DNA from: an uncultured Brachyspira sp.
Lineage (GTDB): Bacteria > Cyanobacteriota > Vampirovibrionia > Gastranaerophilales > Gastranaerophilaceae
NCBI GenBank assembly: GCA_900321895.1
Contig: ONYB01000143.1
Span: forward strand, 1-6,974
Length of the DNA: 6,974 nt
Direction: 5' to 3'
The stretch's first letter is position 1, and each line of letters opens with the position of its first letter. The position numbers and the translations under genes were made by a program. The notes beneath the pieces are model-generated. The model was not told the DNA's origin. It ran no database searches and saw only the letters and a program-made list of their open reading frames with translations. This document shows positions 1 through 5,525 of the stretch, one piece after another.

Positions 1-6
1 AAAAAA

Positions 7-78
7 CTCCCCAGGTTGGACTCGAACCAACAGCCTACCGGTTAACAGCCGGTTGCTCCGCCATTGAGCTACTGAGGA
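7..78 (-). tRNA. tRNA-Asn (anticodon GUU)
   Basis: Read on the minus strand, this folds into a complete 72-nt cloverleaf. The acceptor stem is TCCTCAG against CTGGGGA with one G-U pair and a G discriminator. The D arm is GCTC/GAGC. The anticodon stem is ACCGG/CCGGT around loop CTGTTAA, with anticodon GTT at 46-44. The variable loop is 5 nt and the T arm is GTTGG-TTCGAGT-CCAAC. CCA is not encoded, so it must be added after transcription. A run of at least six T follows the discriminator to the window edge and probably helps termination. It carries asparagine to AAC/AAU codons. The assignment is secure from the fold and anticodon. Confidence 0.97.
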
Positions 79-101
79 TTATTTCTTTGATTATTGTTCT
101 C

Positions 102-115
102 GCTCGCTTTCGAGC
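102..115 (-). other. Small hairpin in the pre-tRNA leader
   Basis: The minus strand reads GCTCG-AAAG-CGAGC, a perfect 5-bp stem with a 4-nt loop, in the leader between the predicted tRNA promoter and the mature 5' end at 78. It has no U-tract, so it is not a normal terminator. It could be a structured leader element removed during 5' processing by RNase P, or chance. Confidence 0.3.
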
Positions 116-125
116 TCGTAACCTT

Positions 126-154
126 ATTTTAATATAAAAAATTTTAATTGTAAA
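126..154 (-). promoter_or_regulatory. Promoter of tRNA-Asn
   Basis: On the minus strand there is a -35 TTTACA (154-149), a 17-bp AT-rich spacer and a -10 TAAAAT (131-126), giving a predicted start near 119. This lies between the ABC exporter stop codon and the tRNA, so the tRNA can be made independently of the exporter transcript. It matches sigma-70-type consensus at 5 of 6 (-35) and 5 of 6 (-10) positions. The promoter is inferred from sequence only. Confidence 0.6.
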
Positions 155-163
155 GTCTTTTTT

Positions 164-1972
164 TTAATTTATTGAAGATAATTTTAATAATGTACTAAAA
201 TCCTCATATTTCGCGGATAATTCTCCAAATGTTCCTATATCAACTACTCGTCCGTCCTTTATATATACCAGTTTATTACACTCTTTTAAGGTCGAAAGTC
301 TATGTGCGATTGCGATTATTGTTTTTTCTTGCTTTAAGTCAGTTAGCATGCTCGTTATTTCATGCTCTACTTTTACATCTAACGACGATGTTGCCTCATC
401 CAAAATCAAGATTTCAGGATTTCGATATAAAGCTCTTGCCAAAGCTATACGCTGTTTTTGCCCTTGTGATGCTCCATTTGCTCCTACAAACGGGGTTGCA
501 TAAATCCCCTCCGCAAATTGATCTACAAATTCCGCTAAACATGCCGCATTTATAGCTTGCCAAACTTTTTCATCATCTATTTTTTCTATAGGAATTCCCC
601 AGGCTATGTTTTCTCTAAATGATGCTTCCAATATTTTTACATCTTGCGGAACATAGCCGATAAGGTTTCTAAATGCTGAATAATTATTTTCGGTCAACTT
701 CACGCCATCCACAAGAATTTCGCCACCGTTTTGAGGTAACAATCCCATTAATATATCCGCCAATGTCGTCTTTCCTGAACCCGAAAGTCCGATTATTCCG
801 ATAAAATCGCCTTTATTAATCTCAATAGATACATCTTTTAATATCGGCTTTTTCTCTATATAAGAAAAGTCTATATTTTTCAATTCTATTTTATTATTAA
901 ATCTCATCGGGATTTCTGAAACCGTTCTATTTGGCACAAAATTTGCCATATCAAATTTTTCGTAATAATCAAGAAGTTTTTTTATGTAACTTCTGCCAAT
1001 CCCGATATTGATAATAGCTGTCTGAATACGATTAAGTGCCGGTGCAATTCTGAAAATCGACGCCACAACAAGGGCAAACGACGCAACCATTGCCGATTGA
1101 TTTTCCAAGTTTGAAAAAGCAATAAACGATCCCAAAATCAACAAGGAAGTCACAATCAAAATTTCAACCACGTACGGAGGAATTCCTGCATAAAAATCTG
1201 CATCCGATTGCAAACCGCAAACCAGTTTTTGCTCCTCATTATAATTGTCAAAAAATTTGGTTTCCGCACTAATTATTTTGATTTCCTTGACGTTTTCAAC
1301 ATTTGAACAATTTATTGAGTTAAGTTTTTGTGTTTCACGTTGAATTTTTTCATTAATTCCACGCGTTTTCTTTTTGAGAAATTTATTTTGCAAAAGCATG
1401 GTCACGAGCGAAAAGGTTATCGTTGTAACACCGGCAATCGGAAATTTTACCAGAATTAACAAAATCACCATTGTGACAATAAAAGAATTCGTCATCAACA
1501 TCAAAATTCGCATGACAAAACTATTAAGGGCACTTCCGCAAAGCGAATTTAGGATATAATATTTGTCGGAATTTGAAACCTTCAACAAATCCTTGTACGA
1601 GGCAAAAAGAAAATATTCCATAAATTTTCCAGCTATTCTGCGTTGCCAACTGTACAAAAATTTACTCTGCAAGCGAATAAACAAAACCATATAAACATTC
1701 TTCAAAACGAACAGAACAAGAGCCATAAACCCGATAAGCAGAGCATTTATAATAGGTTCTGTTATTCCCGTTAGCGATGAAAATTTCAAATAGAGCGAGG
1801 TATTCGTCACGGTTTCGGGGCGAATTATCATCAGGATAAACGGGTAAATCAATGCAATTCCGACGAATTCCAAACACCCCGCAATACTTGCCAAACCGAC
1901 AAAACCAACAAGTTGCAAGCGTTTTCCGTCACCAAAATATTTAATAAACTTTATAAAATTTTCTAAAATCAT
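164..1972 (-). CDS. ABC exporter, fused membrane domain and ATPase (MsbA/PglK-like)
   Basis: A single-polypeptide type IV (ABC-B-like) exporter half-transporter of 602 residues that would work as a homodimer in the inner membrane, using ATP to flip or export a lipid-linked or amphipathic substrate. Six hydrophobic segments lie near residues 19-47, 74-99, 155-175, 178-194, 263-286 and 293-313. The ATPase occupies about 363-602, with Walker A GLSGSGKT at 395-402, Q-loop Gln443, signature ASQGQ at 501-505 (departing from LSGGQ), Walker B ILILDE ending at Glu526, and H-loop His557. The N-terminal membrane region resembles PglK-type oligosaccharide flippases, but this is a similarity judged by eye and the substrate is unknown. 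An upstream in-frame ATG at 2026 lies inside the predicted -10 box, so the ATG at 1972, preceded by a weak AGGG, is the better start. No convincing intrinsic terminator separates its stop from the tRNA promoter. Confidence 0.9.
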   Translation of the reverse strand: MILENFIKFIKYFGDGKRLQLVGFVGLASIAGCLEFVGIALIYPFILMIIRPETVTNTSLYLKFSSLTGITEPIINALLIGFMALVLFVLKNVYMVLFIRLQSKFLYSWQRRIAGKFMEYFLFASYKDLLKVSNSDKYYILNSLCGSALNSFVMRILMLMTNSFIVTMVILLILVKFPIAGVTTITFSLVTMLLQNKFLKKKTRGINEKIQRETQKLNSINCSNVENVKEIKIISAETKFFDNYNEEQKLVCGLQSDADFYAGIPPYVVEILIVTSLLILGSFIAFSNLENQSAMVASFALVVASIFRIAPALNRIQTAIINIGIGRSYIKKLLDYYEKFDMANFVPNRTVSEIPMRFNNKIELKNIDFSYIEKKPILKDVSIEINKGDFIGIIGLSGSGKTTLADILMGLLPQNGGEILVDGVKLTENNYSAFRNLIGYVPQDVKILEASFRENIAWGIPIEKIDDEKVWQAINAACLAEFVDQFAEGIYATPFVGANGASQGQKQRIALARALYRNPEILILDEATSSLDVKVEHEITSMLTDLKQEKTIIAIAHRLSTLKECNKLVYIKDGRVVDIGTFGELSAKYEDFSTLLKLSSIN

Positions 1973-2009
1973 ACGCCCTGTTATCCGAGTAGCAAAAGTA
2001 ACCGATTTG

Positions 2010-2033
2010 TGATATAATAATTGCATTATATCA
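2010..2033. promoter_or_regulatory. Palindromic divergent promoter (two extended -10 boxes)
   Basis: A perfect inverted repeat: TGATATAAT (2010-2018), spacer AATTGC, ATTATATCA (2025-2033). Each arm is a consensus extended -10 element (TGn-TATAAT) on its own strand. The plus-strand copy would start RNA near 2025 for the Bax inhibitor gene. The minus-strand copy would start RNA near 2018 for the ABC exporter. No good -35 box is seen on either side, which is usual for extended -10 promoters. Each predicted start falls in or next to the other promoter's -10 box, so the two should compete for polymerase. A dimeric regulator could also bind the palindrome. Confidence 0.65.
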
Positions 2034-2042
2034 TGAATAAAG

Positions 2043-2050
2043 AAGGAGGG
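2043..2050 (+). promoter_or_regulatory. Strong ribosome binding site for the Bax inhibitor gene
   Basis: AAGGAGGG ends 5 nt before the ATG at 2056. This near-perfect Shine-Dalgarno fixes that start codon. Confidence 0.85.
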
Positions 2051-2055
2051 TAATT

Positions 2056-2787
2056 ATGTCAAATCCCGTATTAAACGAAAATTTTGTAAATCAGGAACGA
2101 GTTCTTGACGGAGAACCGATGACAATCAACGGTGCAATCAACAAGTCACTCATCCTGCTTGCACTCGTAATAGTTCCGGCAATTTACACATGGAGCTTAG
2201 TATTTCAAGGTTTTATGGATAAGGCAATGATGCTCGGTACAATCGGAGCTATCATCGGCTTCATACTTGCCATGATTATTTGCTTTGCAAGAAAGGGAAT
2301 TCCGGTACTTGCACCGCTTTACGCAGTTTGCGAGGGGCTTTTTGTCGGCGGAATTTCCGCATTATTTGAAAATCAATACTCAGGAATTGTAATGCAGGCT
2401 GTTGGCGGAACATTTGCATGTGCTGCCGTAATGCTTGTTTTGTACAGATTTCGAGTAATCCAAAACACCGAAAAATTCAGAGCTGTAATCTTTACGGCTA
2501 CAGCCTCGGTTGCATTAATTTATTTAATCCAAATTATTGCATCCTTCTTCGGCAGAAGCATTCCGCAAATATTCACCTCAAGTCCAATCGGCATAGGGTT
2601 CAGCATAATCGTTGTTGCGATTGCATCTTTTAACCTGATTTCAGATTTTGATTTTATCGAAAGAGGAAGCGAAAACTTCTTGCCAAAAGAATACGAATGG
2701 TTCGGAGCTTTCGGCATGACGGTCACAATCGTTTGGTTGTACATTGAAGTATTAAAACTCGTTGCAAAATTAAGAGATAACAACTAA
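2056..2787 (+). CDS. Bax inhibitor-1/YccA family integral membrane protein
   Basis: A 243-residue membrane protein of the bacterial Bax inhibitor-1 superfamily, closest by eye to the PF12811-type branch. After a roughly 30-residue soluble N-terminus that includes MTINGAINKS, seven hydrophobic segments lie near residues 31-50, 57-77, 82-104, 110-131, 141-163, 176-197 and 213-236. The conserved acidic motif DFDFIE is at 197-202, and EWFGAFG follows at 214-220, just before the last helix. In studied homologues such as B. subtilis YetJ, acidic residues in this region govern pH-dependent calcium leak. Whether this branch does the same is unknown. The ATG follows a strong Shine-Dalgarno. The gene is divergent from the ABC exporter, shares its promoter palindrome, and ends 20 nt before a terminator. 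The family is secure; the physiological role is not. Confidence 0.92.
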   Translation: MSNPVLNENFVNQERVLDGEPMTINGAINKSLILLALVIVPAIYTWSLVFQGFMDKAMMLGTIGAIIGFILAMIICFARKGIPVLAPLYAVCEGLFVGGISALFENQYSGIVMQAVGGTFACAAVMLVLYRFRVIQNTEKFRAVIFTATASVALIYLIQIIASFFGRSIPQIFTSSPIGIGFSIIVVAIASFNLISDFDFIERGSENFLPKEYEWFGAFGMTVTIVWLYIEVLKLVAKLRDNN

Positions 2788-2807
2788 AAAGCACAGATTT
2801 TAAACCC

Positions 2808-2839
2808 AAAAGACAGCACTTGCAGGTGCTGTCTTTTTT
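2808..2839. terminator. Bidirectional intrinsic terminator
   Basis: The perfect 12-bp stem AAAAGACAGCAC / GTGCTGTCTTTT has loop TTGCAG and six T on the plus strand. The A tract on the left arm gives a shorter U tract on the minus strand. It lies between the stop of the Bax inhibitor gene and the stop of the convergent small gene, and probably serves both. Confidence 0.9.
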
Positions 2840-2846
2840 AATGCCG

Positions 2847-3071
2847 TTATTTAAACTGTCTTTGAAATCTGGTGATGAAATTTTCAAACCTATTAAGCAA
2901 ATGTTTTTGACTTTTCAAAAGAATTTTCACCAGATAGGTCATCTTGTCGGCAATTTCAGAATTTTCAGAATTATATTCTCCGAAATCTCTGATAATTTCT
3001 GACAAAAACTGTTGTTTTGCCAAAATCGCTTCAATCTCATAAACCTCAGTTCGCAAACTTTTATTTTGCAT
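2847..3071 (-). CDS. Small helical protein of unknown function
   Basis: A 74-residue protein I do not recognise. It is hydrophilic and strongly helix-forming, rich in Glu, Lys, Leu and Ile, with no cysteine, no signal peptide and no membrane segment. Its pattern (EIEAILAKQQFLSEI, then KMTYLVKILLKSQKHLL) suggests two or three amphipathic helices, and the C-terminus is basic (RFQRQFK). Support for its being real: AGGAG at 3085-3081 stands 9 nt before the ATG, a promoter fits upstream, and a shared terminator lies just past the stop. It is divergent from the XRE regulator gene, which may control it or act with it. Possibilities include a small partner protein of the regulator or one half of a toxin-antitoxin-like pair. 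Neither is shown by the sequence. Confidence 0.7.
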   Translation of the reverse strand: MQNKSLRTEVYEIEAILAKQQFLSEIIRDFGEYNSENSEIADKMTYLVKILLKSQKHLLNRFENFITRFQRQFK

Positions 3072-3080
3072 AATTTACAA

Positions 3081-3085
3081 CTCCT
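3081..3085 (-). promoter_or_regulatory. Ribosome binding site of the small helical protein
   Basis: On the minus strand AGGAG is followed after 9 nt by ATG at 3071. It is the main evidence that this short frame is translated. Confidence 0.7.
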
Positions 3086-3121
3086 ATTTAATTTTTATAA
3101 TGTATCGTTGATAATATTTAA

Positions 3122-3149
3122 ATTATACATGATTAAAAATAAAATGCAA
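3122..3149 (-). promoter_or_regulatory. Promoter of the small helical protein gene
   Basis: On the minus strand there is a -35 TTGCAT (3149-3144), a 16-bp spacer and a consensus -10 TATAAT (3127-3122), with start expected near 3115 and a leader of about 44 nt. The -10 box sits in a short AT inverted repeat (ATAAT 3111-3115 / ATTAT 3122-3126). A looser pair ATAATGTAT (3097-3105) / ATACATGAT (3125-3133) flanks the start. These could be operator half-sites, but the region is so AT-rich that chance is possible. Confidence 0.5.
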
Positions 3150-3161
3150 ATGCACTATAAT
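3133..3161 (+). promoter_or_regulatory. Promoter of the XRE regulator gene
   Basis: The -10 is a consensus TATAAT at 3156-3161, with a weaker -35 TTAAAA at 3133-3138 and 17-bp spacing. Six nucleotides after the -10 comes the A of the ATG at 3168, the normal distance for a transcription start, so the mRNA is predicted to be leaderless. The spacer holds TGCA-AA-TGCA (3145-3154), which overlaps the -35 of the divergent promoter and is a candidate shared operator. Confidence 0.5.
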
Positions 3162-3167
3162 ATTTTT

Positions 3168-3380
3168 ATGGAAATAAAAGACTTAAAAAAGAACATGGCA
3201 GCAAACCTCCGACAACTGAGAGCAAAAAGTAAACTTTCGCAAGAAAAACTCTCGGAAATGACAGGAATAAGCCAGCAATTTATCTGCAACATTGAAACAG
3301 AAAAAGTTAACCCGAGTATCGAAACCATGCTGAAAATCGCAAACGCCCTCGGGGTCAAACTTAACGACCTTGTATACTAA
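3168..3380 (+). CDS. XRE-family helix-turn-helix regulator
   Basis: A 70-residue DNA-binding protein made of almost nothing but a Cro/C1-type HTH domain (about residues 12-68). The scanning helix is SQEKLSEMTG (24-33), the recognition helix is about SQQFICNIETE (35-45), and the conserved tail is VNPSIETMLKIANALGV. There is no second domain for ligand binding or dimerisation, as in small Cro-like repressors and antitoxin-type regulators. The frame stays open upstream to 3012, but the promoter at 3133-3161 rules that extension out. ATG 3168 is chosen because it lies at the predicted transcript start; ATG 3195 is the alternative and would remove nine residues. No Shine-Dalgarno stands before 3168. 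Its likely targets are its own promoter and the divergent small gene. No terminator is seen before ispH. Confidence 0.88.
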   Translation: MEIKDLKKNMAANLRQLRAKSKLSQEKLSEMTGISQQFICNIETEKVNPSIETMLKIANALGVKLNDLVY

Positions 3381-3384
3381 AGAC

Positions 3385-3413
3385 TTGATTTTCGACGGTT
3401 TTTATATTTTAAT
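3385..3413 (+). promoter_or_regulatory. Promoter of the ispH-rpsA operon
   Basis: The -35 TTGATT (3385-3390), 17-bp spacer and -10 TTTAAT (3408-3413) put the transcript start near 3420 and give a leader of roughly 43 nt. It begins immediately after the XRE stop codon. An internal promoter for rpsA alone is not obvious. Confidence 0.5.
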
Positions 3414-3422
3414 GAGAGTACA

Positions 3423-3434
3423 GCGGTTCGCCGC
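3423..3434 (+). other. UUCG-loop hairpin at the 5' end of the ispH leader
   Basis: GCGG-TTCG-CCGC makes a 4-bp GC stem with a UUCG loop, a few nucleotides after the predicted transcript start. It is the only GC-rich spot in an AT-rich leader. There is no U tract, so it is not a terminator. It could protect the mRNA 5' end. A second pairing, AGACTTG (3381-3387) with CGAGTCT (3434-3440), would enclose it only in read-through RNA from the XRE gene. Confidence 0.45.
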
Positions 3435-3462
3435 GAGTCTATAGAAAGAACACAATTTAAAA

Positions 3463-4332
3463 TTGCCTAAAGAAATTAAACTTGCTAAATTTGCAGGATT
3501 TTGCTACGGGGTAAAGAGAGCCGTAGAAACAGTAAAAAAATTAAAAGCCGAAAACCCTGACAAAAAAGTTTCCGTTTTGGGAGAGTTAATCCACAATACG
3601 GATGTGATTAATGAGCTTGAAGCGTTGGGGATAAACACTATCACCGAAATTCCGGAACATGGCGAAGGAATTTGCGTGGTAAGAAGTCATGGTGAAAGTC
3701 CCGAAGTTATTGAAAAGATTAAAAATGCAGGATTTACGACAGTTGACTTGACCTGCCCCGACGTTAAAAAAGTTCAACACACAGCAATAGAACTTGCCAA
3801 AAATGATTACTACGTCGTAATTGTCGGTAAATCAGAGCACCCCGAAGTTATAGCAATCAAGGCAAACGCAAAACTTTGGAGCGACAAGGTTGTTGTAGCG
3901 ACAGAAATTGAACAACTGAAAAACTTTGAAAAAGAAATCAAATCGCACAAAAAAGTCGGAGTCGTGGTTCAAACAACTCAAAGAATTACGACCCTGAACA
4001 AAATCGTCGAGTATTTGACCTCTATCGCCAAAGAAATTCACATTGCAAACACTATTTGCCAAAGCACCTCAATGCGTCAAAGCGAAGCAAAAGAACTTGC
4101 AAAAGAGAGCGACCTGGTAATTGTTGTGGGTTCTAAAAAGAGTGCAAACACAACACACTTAGCAGAAATTTTGAAAGACATCACAAAAACAATTCACATC
4201 GAAAATGATACCGAGCTCGACAACTACAAAGAATTAATCGAAAAAGCTCAAAAAATCGGGATTACGGCAGGTGCGTCAACCCCGCAAAACATTATCGAAA
4301 AAGTTATCAAAAAACTTGAAAATTATCAATAA
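3463..4332 (+). CDS. ispH: 4-hydroxy-3-methylbut-2-enyl diphosphate reductase (IspH/LytB)
   Basis: The cytoplasmic iron-sulfur enzyme for the last step of the MEP pathway, reducing HMBPP to isopentenyl and dimethylallyl diphosphate. All three cluster cysteines are present: Cys14 (GFCYGV), Cys98 (LTCPDV) and Cys199 (NTICQST). Substrate-binding and catalytic residues are also visible: His44, His76 (VRSHGE), His126 and Glu128 (SEHPE), Thr171-Thr172, Ser227 and Asn229 (KSANTTHL), and Ser272 (GASTPQ). At 289 residues it is a normal-length stand-alone enzyme. The start must be TTG at 3463: an in-frame TAG lies at 3442-3444, no other start codon lies between, and the family's N-terminus begins here. 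The Shine-Dalgarno is poor (AGAAAG, 14 nt away), so translation may be modest. rpsA follows after 29 nt in the same operon. Confidence 0.97.
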   Translation: MPKEIKLAKFAGFCYGVKRAVETVKKLKAENPDKKVSVLGELIHNTDVINELEALGINTITEIPEHGEGICVVRSHGESPEVIEKIKNAGFTTVDLTCPDVKKVQHTAIELAKNDYYVVIVGKSEHPEVIAIKANAKLWSDKVVVATEIEQLKNFEKEIKSHKKVGVVVQTTQRITTLNKIVEYLTSIAKEIHIANTICQSTSMRQSEAKELAKESDLVIVVGSKKSANTTHLAEILKDITKTIHIENDTELDNYKELIEKAQKIGITAGASTPQNIIEKVIKKLENYQ

Positions 4333-4344
4333 AAAAATCAAACG

Positions 4345-4350
4345 AAAGGA
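4345..4350 (+). promoter_or_regulatory. Ribosome binding site of rpsA
   Basis: AAAGGA lies 11 nt before the ATG at 4362, within an A-rich stretch. E. coli S1 is known to bind A/U-rich leaders and to autoregulate its own synthesis. Whether this leader works that way is an inference. Confidence 0.6.
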
Positions 4351-4361
4351 AAAATAAAAAA

Positions 4362-5423
4362 ATGACAGCAACATTAGAAAAAACAAACATGGATGAATTT
4401 GAAAGATTGCTTAACGAATCTTTTTCAAAATCATATTCAGTAGCTGATATCGTAGAAGGTACAGTTATGAAGAAAGACAACGACGGATATTTGGTTAGCG
4501 TAAAAGGTGCTAAAACAGAAGCATACCTTCCTAAAAAAGAATTGCCGTCAGACGAAACTCTTGAAGTTGGCGACGAAAAAGAATTCTACGTTTTGAAAGA
4601 AGAAAACGACGAAGATGGAATGCTTTTATCACTCAAAAGACTTGCTTTCGCTCAGGCTTGGGCTCAACTTAACGATGCAAAAATCCAAGGCGATACAATC
4701 CTTGCAAAAGTTGTATCAGTTGTTAAAGGCGGAGTTCTTGTTGACGTTGCAGACCTCAAAGGCTTCATTCCTTCATCACAATTAAGAACCGGAACACCAT
4801 TTGACGGTTTAATTGATACAAAAATCGAAGTAAAAGTTCTTGAAGCAGACCCTAAGAAAAACAAACTCATCTTGTCACAAAGACTTGCAGTTGCAGAACA
4901 AAGAGATCAAGTTGTTGACAACATCTTGTCAACTCTTGAAGAAGGTCAAGTTGTTAAGGGCGAAGTTGTAAGAATTGCTGATTTTGGTGCATTCATCGAC
5001 ATCAACGGAATAGACGGACTTCTTCCAATTTCTGAAATTTCTTGGCAGAGAATTAAACACCCTTCAGACGTAATTTCTTTGGGCGAAACTGTTGAAGTTA
5101 AAATCATCAAAATTGATAACGAATTGAAGAGAATTTCTTTGTCGTTGAAAAGAATGGGCGAAGACCCATGGCAACAAATCGAAGGTCATTTTGAAGAAGG
5201 TCAAATAATCACCGGAACAGTAAACAAAGTTACAGGTTTTGGTGCATTCATCAACATTTTCCCTGGAGTAGAAGCATTACTTCCTGTATCAGAAATGTCT
5301 GACGAAAACATCAATCCGTTCAACGAATTCAAAGTAGGCGACAGTGTAGAAGTTTTGATTAAAAAATTCACACCGCAAGAACACAGAATTGCATTGAGCG
5401 TAAAAGATATCAAAAAAGCATAG
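4362..5423 (+). CDS. rpsA: 30S ribosomal protein S1, four S1 domains
   Basis: The RNA-binding protein of the small ribosomal subunit that helps load mRNAs with weak or structured start regions. The 353 residues hold four S1 (OB-fold) repeats at about 27-93, 110-175, 195-264 and 280-349. The last two carry the clearest cores, DFGAFIDINGIDGLLPISE and GFGAFINIFPGVEALLPVSE. A short acidic N-terminal segment (MTATLEKTNMDEFERLL) precedes the first. The protein is shorter than the six-domain E. coli form (557 residues) and in the size range of cyanobacterial and Gram-positive S1-like proteins. It is the distal gene of the operon with ispH, an arrangement also known in Firmicutes, where the two may be fused. 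Here they are separate, with a TAA and a Shine-Dalgarno between. A strong terminator follows 26 nt after the stop codon. Confidence 0.95.
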   Translation: MTATLEKTNMDEFERLLNESFSKSYSVADIVEGTVMKKDNDGYLVSVKGAKTEAYLPKKELPSDETLEVGDEKEFYVLKEENDEDGMLLSLKRLAFAQAWAQLNDAKIQGDTILAKVVSVVKGGVLVDVADLKGFIPSSQLRTGTPFDGLIDTKIEVKVLEADPKKNKLILSQRLAVAEQRDQVVDNILSTLEEGQVVKGEVVRIADFGAFIDINGIDGLLPISEISWQRIKHPSDVISLGETVEVKIIKIDNELKRISLSLKRMGEDPWQQIEGHFEEGQIITGTVNKVTGFGAFINIFPGVEALLPVSEMSDENINPFNEFKVGDSVEVLIKKFTPQEHRIALSVKDIKKA

Positions 5424-5449
5424 TTCTTGATTGGTATTGATATTTGTTT

Positions 5450-5486
5450 AAACGGGCGGCAACTTCGTTGTCGCCCGTTTTGTTTT
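5450..5486 (+). terminator. Intrinsic terminator of the ispH-rpsA operon
   Basis: A 14-bp stem, AAACGGGCGGCAAC / GTTGTCGCCCGTTT, with one G-U pair and a UUC loop, is followed by a T-rich tract broken by one G (TTTTGTTTT). It should be very stable. An in-frame TTG at 5485 upstream of fic lies inside its U tract and so is not a plausible start for that gene. Confidence 0.92.
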
Positions 5487-5496
5487 GCAAAAGCCA

Positions 5497-5525
5497 TTGA
5501 CAATGTGGCAAGAATGTGGCAAAAT
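5497..5525 (+). promoter_or_regulatory. Promoter of fic inside the repeat array
   Basis: A perfect -35 TTGACA (5497-5502), 17-bp spacer and -10 CAAAAT (5520-5525) extended by TGG (5517-5519) predict a start near 5532. The -10 box is made from the second copy of the 11-bp repeat and the transcript would begin in the third, so any protein bound to the repeats would block polymerase. The promoter begins only 11 bp past the rpsA terminator. Confidence 0.55.

Noticed and set aside
7..78. tRNA as an integration site for a mobile element
   Set aside because: No integrase gene and no duplicated tRNA 3' end were found in the window.
229..555. Plus-strand 108-codon open frame
   Set aside because: It lies opposite the conserved ATPase domain of the ABC exporter, has no ribosome binding site and encodes a low-complexity hydrophobic string. 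It is a shadow frame.
3012..3167. 52-codon upstream extension of the XRE regulator
   Set aside because: It reads through the divergent small gene and both promoters, has non-protein-like composition, and the HTH domain is complete from 3168.
3381..3440. Riboswitch or XRE terminator formed by AGACTTG / CGAGTCT pairing
   Set aside because: The outer arm lies upstream of the predicted ispH transcript start, there is no U tract, and the pattern matches no riboswitch class I recognise. Kept only as a note on the leader hairpin.
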